A stretch of DNA of 16,185 nucleotides from Euryarchaeota archaeon UBA111 (lineage in GTDB: Archaea > Thermoplasmatota > Poseidoniia > Poseidoniales > Poseidoniaceae): positions 1 to 16,185 of the forward strand of contig DAWS01000022.1 of NCBI GenBank assembly GCA_002506025.1. The letters are read 5' to 3'. The notes under the pieces are model-generated. The model did no database searches. It was given only the letters and a program-made list of their open reading frames with translations, and had not been told where the DNA came from. Shown piece by piece: positions 7,021 to 13,891 of this stretch (position 1 is its first letter; the number at the start of each line of letters is the position of its first letter). Both the position numbers and the translations under genes were made by a program.

Positions 7021-8235
7021 ATGCCCAGAGAACAGATACCAGTAGCAAAGCGTGCTGCCAGCATTGAGTATGCCATAAGAGATGTCGTAGTTCCTGCTAC
7101 TGCACTAGAAGCACAGGGTCATGAAATTATCAAATTAAATATCGGTGACCCGATAGCCTACCCAGGATTGCCGACCCCTAAACATATGGTTGATGCATAT
7201 GTCAACGCATTGCAAACAGGTAACAATGGTTATTCTCCTTCATATGGCTTACCTGACCTAAGAGCTGCAATTGCCCAGGACGAGCGACGCAAAGGTTGGC
7301 CTGCGAAACAAGATGACATTTATGTCTGTCACGGAGTAACAGAAGCACTGCAAGTGATCTTTGCTGCAACTTTAGAAGAAGGTGATATTGTTCTGGCCCC
7401 TGGACCTCATTATCCACCTTATTTGGCGTATCCTCAAATGTTTGGTGCCACCACTTTGGAGTATAAATTGAAACCGGATGACGATTGGAAATTGGACTTC
7501 GACGATATTGAATCAAAAATGAGTGACGATGTGAAATTGCTGGTATTAATCAATCCTAACAACCCTTGCGGTGCAGTTGCTGGTAAGGATGAGATATTTC
7601 GAATTCTGTCAATCGCTAGAAAGTGGCCAAATTGTATCGTTATCGCCGATGAGATATATGACGGACTAGATTTTACCGGGGAACACCGTAGTGTGGCGAG
7701 TCTGTCTCCTGATGTTCCTGTCTTTGTCCTGAATGGGGTGTCAAAGGTCTACTATGCACCGGGATGGAGAATTGGATATCTTGGTATTCACGACCCTAAG
7801 GGCCGGTTAGTCTCTATCAGAGATGGCATAGAGAGGTTACTGAGATCTAGATTGTGTGCATCCACACCTGCACAAATGGGTTATCTTGCTGGATTAGATG
7901 GAGATCGCTCATGGATGAAATCATATTCGGATAAAATAAAGCGCCAACGAGACCTGTGCGTAAAGCGGATCAACTCGATTGAAGGCCTAGAAGTACAATC
8001 TTCCGGTGGTGCATTTTACATGTTCATAAAATTGACCGACGAACAATGGCAGCAAAATGACAAAGACTTCGTCCTCAAACTTCTCCATGAAGAGCATGTC
8101 TTGGTGGTTCATGGTAGTGGATTTTCGCCAGATTTGGGTGGTGGGCACTTTAGATTAGTATACTTACCCGATGTGGATATTCTAAACGAAGCATTCAATC
8201 GTATCGAGCGATTTTTACTGCGTCATAGAACGTAA
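7021..8235 (+). CDS. Class I/II PLP-dependent aminotransferase, probable alanine aminotransferase type
   Basis: Transfers an amino group between an amino acid and a 2-oxo acid (probably alanine/glutamate with pyruvate/2-oxoglutarate) using pyridoxal phosphate; cytosolic. It has 404 residues, usual for fold-type I aminotransferases. Visible landmarks are the N-terminal substrate-binding segment LNIGDPIAYPG (39-49), the GYSPSYGLPDLR segment (70-81), NPNNPCG with the PLP-contacting Asn181, the ring-nitrogen Asp210 in ADEIYDG, the Schiff-base Lys242 in GVSKVYYAPGWRIGY with Arg250 as phosphate contact, and a C-terminal GHFRLVYLP where the Arg would bind the substrate carboxylate. The APGWRIGY spacing and the DEIYDGL segment resemble archaeal and bacterial AlaA-like enzymes more than classic aspartate aminotransferases. 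Exact substrate is an inference. It starts 4 bp after the EVE gene, consistent with an operon. Confidence 0.9.
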   Translation: MPREQIPVAKRAASIEYAIRDVVVPATALEAQGHEIIKLNIGDPIAYPGLPTPKHMVDAYVNALQTGNNGYSPSYGLPDLRAAIAQDERRKGWPAKQDDIYVCHGVTEALQVIFAATLEEGDIVLAPGPHYPPYLAYPQMFGATTLEYKLKPDDDWKLDFDDIESKMSDDVKLLVLINPNNPCGAVAGKDEIFRILSIARKWPNCIVIADEIYDGLDFTGEHRSVASLSPDVPVFVLNGVSKVYYAPGWRIGYLGIHDPKGRLVSIRDGIERLLRSRLCASTPAQMGYLAGLDGDRSWMKSYSDKIKRQRDLCVKRINSIEGLEVQSSGGAFYMFIKLTDEQWQQNDKDFVLKLLHEEHVLVVHGSGFSPDLGGGHFRLVYLPDVDILNEAFNRIERFLLRHRT

Positions 8236-8240
8236 TATAC
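8233..8240 (+). promoter_or_regulatory. Possible TATA box ahead of the large membrane protein gene
   Basis: TAATATAC overlaps the aminotransferase stop codon. An archaeal TATA box centred here predicts transcription from about 8263, giving a leader of about 14 nt before the ATG at 8277. A second AT-rich run (8256-8264, CATATATTA) sits too close to the ATG to serve it. Weak, position-based evidence only. Confidence 0.22.
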
Positions 8241-8276
8241 CGGAGTATTGATGAGCATATATTATCTCGGGTAATC

Positions 8277-11200
8277 ATGCAAAGGACAAGAACGGCTGCG
8301 TTGCTATTTGTTCTAATCCTTGTAATAACTACATTCTTGGATGTCGCTAAGGCTGACGGTCATCAGACCGATTCTTTTGATATTAGTTATTTGTATCCAC
8401 TGGGAGCAGCCTTGGTGGTAGCAGGCTTAATGTGGAAATTTTTTATCCCAATTCAACTAGCAAACCTCCAAGTTGCATTTGAGATCGATGACGATTTGTA
8501 TGAAGTTCATCGTGTTACTAGAGATTTGGATGATGCTAGAGATTTACTTTCAGAGGGCTCGGTTGGCTATGGTCTCGGCCTTTACATGATGGGAATGACT
8601 GGAGTATTGATATTGATTGGAGAATTTATTTTCGAGCCGGATTTTTTCTATTTACCATCACTTTATGTCATTGGTTTATTAGTTGGAATTCCCATACTTA
8701 TCTCACCTTGGGAGACAATGAATGCCCAATTGTCAAGAAATCAAAAGCCGTCAACAAGCAACGCAGTGCTGGGATTTTTCCGGAGGACACTTACATTATT
8801 CATTATCATCGGTATAACCATTGCATCGCTGATGTATGGTTTGCAAGAATCAAATGACGGGGTCATTGAGCCGTTTTGGCTTGCATTAGCAATGCTGGTG
8901 TTTATGTCTCCGACAATTTTTGCCTACGGCAGAATAATGGGGGCTTCATGGAATATGTTGTTAATTGGCAAATGGCGAACTTCTAACGGTCGCAGAAATC
9001 CAATTGACCCAGACAAGCCTAGGTTCTTTAACAGACTATTCTCTTTGTTGCTAGTAATATTTCTCTTGACGATGCCAATAACAGCACTAAATGGAATTGT
9101 AACAGTATTCTACATTCTTATCGCTTCGCCTGATAATTACTCTGAAGTGCTTAACTATGGTGGAATCATCGGACACTCTATCTATGTTAGAATTGATTTA
9201 ATTTCTGAGATACTATTTCATTGGGAATTTATCAAAAGTTTACCGCAGTTCCTTTCACTTTACCTTTCACTCAATATCGCCATTGTTGGTTTGGCATTTA
9301 TTTTTGAATTGACTCGTAACCTAATGCTTGGTGGACAAAGTTTTGGTGGCGTGTTTGGTGTTATCATTGACAGCCCTCGTGACATTAGAACTGAGGTAGA
9401 AGCTCAGACAAGGCAACTCAAGTTTGCCTTTGCTGGTTTCTCCGGCTATACAGTCTTACTCTTACTGCTGGTTTGCTACAAAGAATTCGGTGACTTAATG
9501 CCATTTACTGAGACGCTCGAGGATGATTATGGCTTTGACGAAGGTATGCGCCTACTCGCTACATGGATGTTTATCGCCGTCGGCCAGTTGATATTTTTGT
9601 TAACATGGCTAGTGTCAATAATTAGATTTGGCTCTTTGAGATCACTGAGATTTGATCTAAACCCAGACGAAAGACGAGAGGGTGCAGTCAGGTTGGCTGG
9701 GGGAGATTGGATGAGAACATTGGTCGATGAGGCAGCGCTTGTAGAGGACCTTGACACACTGATAAGATTCCAACGTCGCTCACTGGATGGTGACCCATCA
9801 GTGATTCGGTATGAGAAGGCCAGAGCGCGAATGTGGGAACTAGCGATTAGAGGATTATGGCCATCAGCAATAGAAGAAGCGAGGAAAGTACTTGCCCAAG
9901 CAGGCGGTGATGACGATGTCGCAAGGATGATAATTGCCACGGGCCACATAGCATCGAGAAGACTTGACGCAGCCCGTGATGCTTTACTTGGCTTGGAGCA
10001 ACCAGAAGGTTATGACGAGCCAGAGCTGTTGGCATTTGTCTGTGAATGGTTAGACCCATTCACCGGCAATGTAACTGATGATGATTTCTGGGATTGGGAA
10101 AATAACAGTTGTATCAATAATTTACAACACCAAATACAAATGATTCGCGGTTGGAATCCTAAACCTAGCACAGATTTCTTGGGCAAAGATCGGCTTTCAC
10201 GCGTAGCCCAACTCTCGATGATATCTTTGATGAGAGCGCAGAGGATGCACGACGAAGCACTAGAGTTGGCACTAAAGTTAGTTAGAGTTGACCCAACAGG
10301 TGTTAGGCCACGTATTGCTGCAGCACTTTGCTTGATCGATAAGGGAGACTGGCATAGTGCAAAATCAATCCTTGAAGAGTTAATCAAGAGCGACAAAAAT
10401 GACCCGAGAGTATTGGCTTTATCAGCTATTTTGGGTGTGCCTGTAGACGCTGAGGAATTTGAGGTTGCTTTGGTTAATGGAGAAGGCAAAGCAATGAACA
10501 AGTGGATAAACCAAGCCCCGTGTAATTCAGTCGCTGCCTTGGGCATTAGGGGTGGCATGGATGAAGCAATCAACGCTAATTTACTGATTGCAGCACACGA
10601 AGCGACTCGTAAACAAATGACTCCAAAATATCAGAGCGGTCGTCTTTCAATAGTCTTCAATTTCTTTATCCTAATACCGGTATTTTTGCTAACTGGAATT
10701 TTCATCTACACAGAGTACGGGGAGATGGAGGGTTTAGTAGCTGTTTCTCTGCTTTTACTTTCCCATTCAACAAGCCGTCGAGTTTTGCGACAACAGCGCA
10801 AACTGATACGTCACAGAGATCAAAAAGCAATGGTTGCATATGCTAAGAGAATGAAGCGGTTCAAAGTTACTCCAGACCGGAGCAACATTCCAGTCGGTAC
10901 ACACCTGTTGTTATCTGGCATCCTAATCTCAGTTAATGGGGTAATATTAGACATAGGCTTGCCTGGATGGATGACTGAGCACTTGCCAAAAGATTCAGAC
11001 AAAGCAATCAAATCTCGACTTAAGCGTCGCAGTGGCAAGATGCAGAAAGCTAGGCAACCTCGTCTTAAGCCACTTGGAGAAGGTTGGTGGCTTAAGAGGC
11101 CCAAGGAAGATGGCGCTGAGATCCCAGCATTGGAAAGGTTAGTTGGTAAAGTTGCTTATCGAGGTCGTCCTAGCTATATAGATAGAAAGCAAGGTGTTGG

Positions 11201-11378
11201 GGCCAGACCAACTGGTCAAATACCTGGAAAGTCACGACCAGTACACACTTTAGACCTTGGAAAACGTGGTATACCTACCAATACCAGAATTTCTGAAAGG
11301 AATTCATCTAAGCCGAAATTCGAGCCAACTTCATCGGTGAGAAGTAGTCGCAGAAAGAGACCAAGTCGTCGCAAGTGA
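8277..11378 (+). CDS. Large multi-pass membrane protein with central TPR-like region and basic tail; function unknown
   Basis: I do not recognise this 1033-residue protein. It opens with a signal-peptide-like segment (hydrophobic 7-21, then a possible AKA/D cleavage site after residue 26). Hydrophobic helices follow near 38-57, 99-118, 124-143, 170-187, 197-217, 251-283, 325-345, 386-402 and 428-449. A soluble region (about 455-785) contains paired amphipathic helices in TPR style, notably near 515-572 and 643-720 (e.g. DEALELALKLVRVDP and GDWHSAKSILEELI). Two or three more hydrophobic segments lie near 789-812, 818-830 and 875-893. The last 120 residues are hydrophilic and strongly basic, ending SSRRKRPSRRK. 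The basic tail and TPR region are probably cytosolic, where they could bind protein partners, nucleic acid or lipid headgroups. It is flanked by metabolic genes, with 41 bp upstream and 49 bp downstream, and could be transcribed separately. Confidence 0.8.
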   Translation: MQRTRTAALLFVLILVITTFLDVAKADGHQTDSFDISYLYPLGAALVVAGLMWKFFIPIQLANLQVAFEIDDDLYEVHRVTRDLDDARDLLSEGSVGYGLGLYMMGMTGVLILIGEFIFEPDFFYLPSLYVIGLLVGIPILISPWETMNAQLSRNQKPSTSNAVLGFFRRTLTLFIIIGITIASLMYGLQESNDGVIEPFWLALAMLVFMSPTIFAYGRIMGASWNMLLIGKWRTSNGRRNPIDPDKPRFFNRLFSLLLVIFLLTMPITALNGIVTVFYILIASPDNYSEVLNYGGIIGHSIYVRIDLISEILFHWEFIKSLPQFLSLYLSLNIAIVGLAFIFELTRNLMLGGQSFGGVFGVIIDSPRDIRTEVEAQTRQLKFAFAGFSGYTVLLLLLVCYKEFGDLMPFTETLEDDYGFDEGMRLLATWMFIAVGQLIFLLTWLVSIIRFGSLRSLRFDLNPDERREGAVRLAGGDWMRTLVDEAALVEDLDTLIRFQRRSLDGDPSVIRYEKARARMWELAIRGLWPSAIEEARKVLAQAGGDDDVARMIIATGHIASRRLDAARDALLGLEQPEGYDEPELLAFVCEWLDPFTGNVTDDDFWDWENNSCINNLQHQIQMIRGWNPKPSTDFLGKDRLSRVAQLSMISLMRAQRMHDEALELALKLVRVDPTGVRPRIAAALCLIDKGDWHSAKSILEELIKSDKNDPRVLALSAILGVPVDAEEFEVALVNGEGKAMNKWINQAPCNSVAALGIRGGMDEAINANLLIAAHEATRKQMTPKYQSGRLSIVFNFFILIPVFLLTGIFIYTEYGEMEGLVAVSLLLLSHSTSRRVLRQQRKLIRHRDQKAMVAYAKRMKRFKVTPDRSNIPVGTHLLLSGILISVNGVILDIGLPGWMTEHLPKDSDKAIKSRLKRRSGKMQKARQPRLKPLGEGWWLKRPKEDGAEIPALERLVGKVAYRGRPSYIDRKQGVGARPTGQIPGKSRPVHTLDLGKRGIPTNTRISERNSSKPKFEPTSSVRSSRRKRPSRRK

Positions 11379-11381
11379 ACG

Positions 11382-11389
11382 CTTAATTA
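11382..11389 (+). promoter_or_regulatory. Possible TATA box ahead of glyA
   Basis: The sequence CTTAATTA lies 38-45 bp upstream of the glyA ATG, just after the preceding stop codon. It predicts a transcription start near 11412 and a leader of about 16 nt. It overlaps one arm of a spaced inverted repeat (GCTTAA at 11381-11386, TTAAGC at 11415-11420) of uncertain meaning. Support is positional only. Confidence 0.25.
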
Positions 11390-11427
11390 GGCAATTTGTT
11401 CAAAGACCGATTCGTTAAGCCTCAGTT

Positions 11428-12741
11428 ATGGCGGATATACCGGGGGCATGGAGCCCCAGCGAAACCAACTTGTCTAAAGCAAACGCAGTTATCGAGGCTA
11501 CCAGAGCAAGCGGTAACTTATATCGAAATGGGCTCGGCATGATTGCTTCTGAAAATATAATTTCACCGATGGTTCAGAAAGTAGTCTGCAGTGATTTGCA
11601 TGGCAGATATGCCGAGGGCCTTCCAGGTAAACGATATTACCAAGGTTGTGATGACTTTGATACTATAGAGAGCATAGGTATAGATTTGGCAAAGAAAGTA
11701 TTCAATGCAGAATTTGCTAATATTCAGTCAATATCTGGCACTGTGTCTAATATTGCTGCGCTCAAAGCACTAGCCAAACCTGGTGATAAAATAACAGCAG
11801 TTTCAACCGCAGATGGAGGTCACATTTCTCATGCTAGAATGGGTGCAGTTGGGTTAAGAGACCTTGATTTATCGACATATCCATGGGATATTGATCGAAT
11901 GGAGCCAGATGTCGACGGCGCTTGTAAACTAATTAGGGAATTGAATCCCAAGGTTTGTCTCATTGGTCAGTCTGTATTTCTGTTTCCTACCCCACTGAAG
12001 GAAATTGCTGATGCGGCCCATGAGGTTGGTGCAACGGTAATGTATGACGGAGCCCATGTTTTAGGTTTGATTGCTGGTGGGCAGTTTCAAGATCCTCTCA
12101 GAGAGGGTGCCGATATAATGACCGGTTCCTCTCACAAAACATTCCCTGGTCCACAAGGAGGATTCCTGCTATCATCAAGTCAGGATCCAGTAGTGCAAAG
12201 GAAATTGAATAACGCAATATTCCCTGGAACATGTTCCTCATACCATCTACATCACGTCGCTGGTAAAGTTATCGCACTTGCTGAGTTCGAGGAATATGGT
12301 GAAACATATGCCAGAGATATCGTTCGCAACGCACAAGCATTAGGCCAATGTTTGGCTGAAGAAGGATTTGACGTACTGGCTGAAGGAAGAAATTACACGG
12401 CTTCTCACCAAGTATTGACTAGACATGGGGAAATCGATTCTGGTGCTGGAGCGGCAGCGGCTCAACTGTTAGAGGATGCAGGTATCGTGACTAATATGAA
12501 CATGCTACCTGGTGATACTAAGGCTATGACCCCATCAGGTCTCCGTTTAGGTGTCCAAGAACTTACACGCGTGGGAATGGGAGTAAGCGAAATGGCAGAG
12601 GTTGCGAGATTGTTCTCCAAGGTTCTCCTTGAACATAAGAATCCCTCAGCTGTTAAAGATGAGGTACATCATCTAAAGTCCAATTTTCAAACTATCAGGT
12701 ACTGCTTCAATGAAGATGAGCAATCAGGATATGTTCTCTGA
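11428..12741 (+). CDS. glyA: Serine hydroxymethyltransferase, archaeal type
   Basis: Interconverts serine and glycine with transfer of a one-carbon unit to a folate- or pterin-type carrier; PLP enzyme, cytosolic. It has 437 residues, normal for the family. Landmarks are ASENIISP (40-47), the glycine-rich region through GKRYYQGCDDFD (67-78), ISGTVSN (102-108), GGH at 130-132 with the PLP-stacking His132, the PLP-ring Asp in YDGAH (D207, H210), and the Schiff-base lysine K237 in TGSSHKTFPGPQGG. A substrate-carboxylate Arg is expected in SGLRLGVQE (near 371-379). The DGAHVLGLIAGGQFQDPL and HKTFPGPQGG wording is what I associate with archaeal rather than bacterial SHMTs. Whether the carrier is tetrahydrofolate or tetrahydromethanopterin cannot be told from sequence. 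No clear Shine-Dalgarno site precedes the ATG. A gene of unknown function follows 9 bp later, probably co-transcribed. Confidence 0.95.
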   Translation: MADIPGAWSPSETNLSKANAVIEATRASGNLYRNGLGMIASENIISPMVQKVVCSDLHGRYAEGLPGKRYYQGCDDFDTIESIGIDLAKKVFNAEFANIQSISGTVSNIAALKALAKPGDKITAVSTADGGHISHARMGAVGLRDLDLSTYPWDIDRMEPDVDGACKLIRELNPKVCLIGQSVFLFPTPLKEIADAAHEVGATVMYDGAHVLGLIAGGQFQDPLREGADIMTGSSHKTFPGPQGGFLLSSSQDPVVQRKLNNAIFPGTCSSYHLHHVAGKVIALAEFEEYGETYARDIVRNAQALGQCLAEEGFDVLAEGRNYTASHQVLTRHGEIDSGAGAAAAQLLEDAGIVTNMNMLPGDTKAMTPSGLRLGVQELTRVGMGVSEMAEVARLFSKVLLEHKNPSAVKDEVHHLKSNFQTIRYCFNEDEQSGYVL

Positions 12742-12750
12742 TGTGTTTGC

Positions 12751-13806
12751 ATGCCGATAATTGATGATGAAAACCAAACCTATGATGCGGGGTTGTCTAC
12801 CCGATTTAATGAACATTTTTTCTCTTTGACAAATGGCAATATAACTGACTCGGAAGGTAATTTGTGGTATCTATCGCAAGAGTATGAGTTGGCTAATTTT
12901 GTAGCGTTGTTGGAGACAAATATCGGTATACCAATGGGAAGAGTGGTTCACAATTCAGCTGCGGATTCGCTAGAGATTATTTTACAGCCGTTTGAGAGTA
13001 TGAGCTTTGGAATTTTTGCGAAAAAAAATCGCTTGAAATTTCTTAATGGGCTTTGGGATATCTTTGGTTGGGGTGAATTTAACCTGAAAAATAATTCAAT
13101 CACTACAGATGTTTTCCCGGCAATTGTTTCGGGTTTTTATCTGTCATATTACGAACATTACTTCGCCACAAGGGCCAAAATTCAGTGGCGCCAAATACAA
13201 GATACCATGATAACATGTGAAGTAACAAACTTGGATAAACCTCTAACAAAACCACCAAAGTTACCTAACATGCCTTGGAGTCAAAGCAATAACCTTCGAG
13301 ATAAAGGTCAAATGTTGATGTTAGAGAAACGAAGTGTCGGATGGAGTATCGATGGTAAATCGTCTTATGTCCTCCCGTGTGACATGATTAACCGAATTAT
13401 CTACAACTCCGGTGGTTACACTGATACTTACAATAAATCACTAGATGATGTTTGGCAGATTAATGGTATAGACAATCGGTATGTTACATCAATTGTCTGT
13501 GTATTGCAATCTTTCAAGCAGTTATTTATTGCTAGTGATGTGTATGTATTCCTCAGCGAAAATAATAATTGGAGTGAGATAATAAATTCACATCTTGGTC
13601 CATTTGGGTTGGGTTCTGTCAAATACATTGATTCGTCAAATGGGATTGATAAATTCGCTGTTGAACTTAATGCCAATGCCATACTGATTATTGGGAAGTT
13701 GGCAGGTCTATGGGAGCGAGCAAATGGCAAGCAGTCAGTCTGTTTTATCGATTTAACCGATACTGAATTCAAAATTAAGATAGAGTCATTACTGTCATAT
13801 AATTAG
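12751..13806 (+). CDS. Hypothetical protein, 351 aa, no recognised family
   Basis: I do not recognise this protein. It has no signal peptide and no convincing transmembrane helix, so it is probably cytosolic. It is rich in aromatic residues and Asn, and consists mostly of predicted alternating strands and helices. Two segments look weakly alike. One, near 99-160, starts WDIFGWGEFNL; the other, near 280-345, starts LGPFGLGSVKY. In each, an FG-x-G turn is followed by strands, a helix containing G-x-x-x, and a closing strand. This layout recalls V4R-type small-molecule binding domains, but only by eye and without their conserved cysteines in place. The start lies 9 bp after the glyA stop with no Shine-Dalgarno match, so translational coupling to glyA is plausible. 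Good length, gene-like codon use and tight packing support a real gene. A link to one-carbon metabolism is context inference only. Confidence 0.75.
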   Translation: MPIIDDENQTYDAGLSTRFNEHFFSLTNGNITDSEGNLWYLSQEYELANFVALLETNIGIPMGRVVHNSAADSLEIILQPFESMSFGIFAKKNRLKFLNGLWDIFGWGEFNLKNNSITTDVFPAIVSGFYLSYYEHYFATRAKIQWRQIQDTMITCEVTNLDKPLTKPPKLPNMPWSQSNNLRDKGQMLMLEKRSVGWSIDGKSSYVLPCDMINRIIYNSGGYTDTYNKSLDDVWQINGIDNRYVTSIVCVLQSFKQLFIASDVYVFLSENNNWSEIINSHLGPFGLGSVKYIDSSNGIDKFAVELNANAILIIGKLAGLWERANGKQSVCFIDLTDTEFKIKIESLLSYN

Positions 13807-13808
13807 AT

Positions 13809-13825
13809 TATGCTCGCAGAGCATA
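13809..13825. repeat. Short perfect hairpin directly after the hypothetical gene
   Basis: TATGCTC, loop GCA, GAGCATA: a perfect 7-bp inverted repeat starting 3 bp after the stop codon of the 351-residue gene. No T-run follows, so it is not a classic intrinsic terminator, and archaeal termination normally depends on T-rich tracts. It could be an mRNA 3'-end stabiliser, a dyad binding site upstream of the next promoter, or chance. Confidence 0.4.
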
Positions 13826-13836
13826 GATGGTTAACC

Positions 13837-13844
13837 TCTATAAC
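13837..13844 (+). promoter_or_regulatory. Possible TATA box for the TSP3-repeat protein
   Basis: TCTATAAC centred near 13840 predicts a transcription start near 13866, giving a leader of about 25 nt that would include the Shine-Dalgarno site at 13883-13887. An alternative, AGATATAG near 13861-13868, is spaced for a leaderless transcript starting at the ATG, but that would waste the good Shine-Dalgarno site. Confidence 0.35.
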
Positions 13845-13882
13845 CGATAGATGGCGAGAGAGATATAGGCGAATTGCTGCGA

Positions 13883-13887
13883 GTGAT
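13883..13887 (+). promoter_or_regulatory. Ribosome binding site fixing the start of the TSP3-repeat protein
   Basis: GTGAT, part of the archaeal GGAGGTGAT consensus, lies 4 nt before the ATG at 13892. The next in-frame ATG (13913) has no such site and would remove part of the region preceding the hydrophobic anchor, so 13892 is preferred. Confidence 0.55.
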
Positions 13888-13891
13888 AACT

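Noticed and set aside
8256..8264. CATATATTA as TATA box of the 1033-residue gene
   Set aside because: Its centre is only about 17 bp from the ATG, too close for an archaeal TATA box placed 25-27 bp upstream of a start at or before that ATG.
10010..10573. 187-residue minus-strand frame inside the large membrane protein gene
   Set aside because: The sense frame gives a coherent 1033-residue protein with clear hydrophobic and TPR-like segments. The antisense product has no recognisable pattern and no promoter or ribosome binding site.
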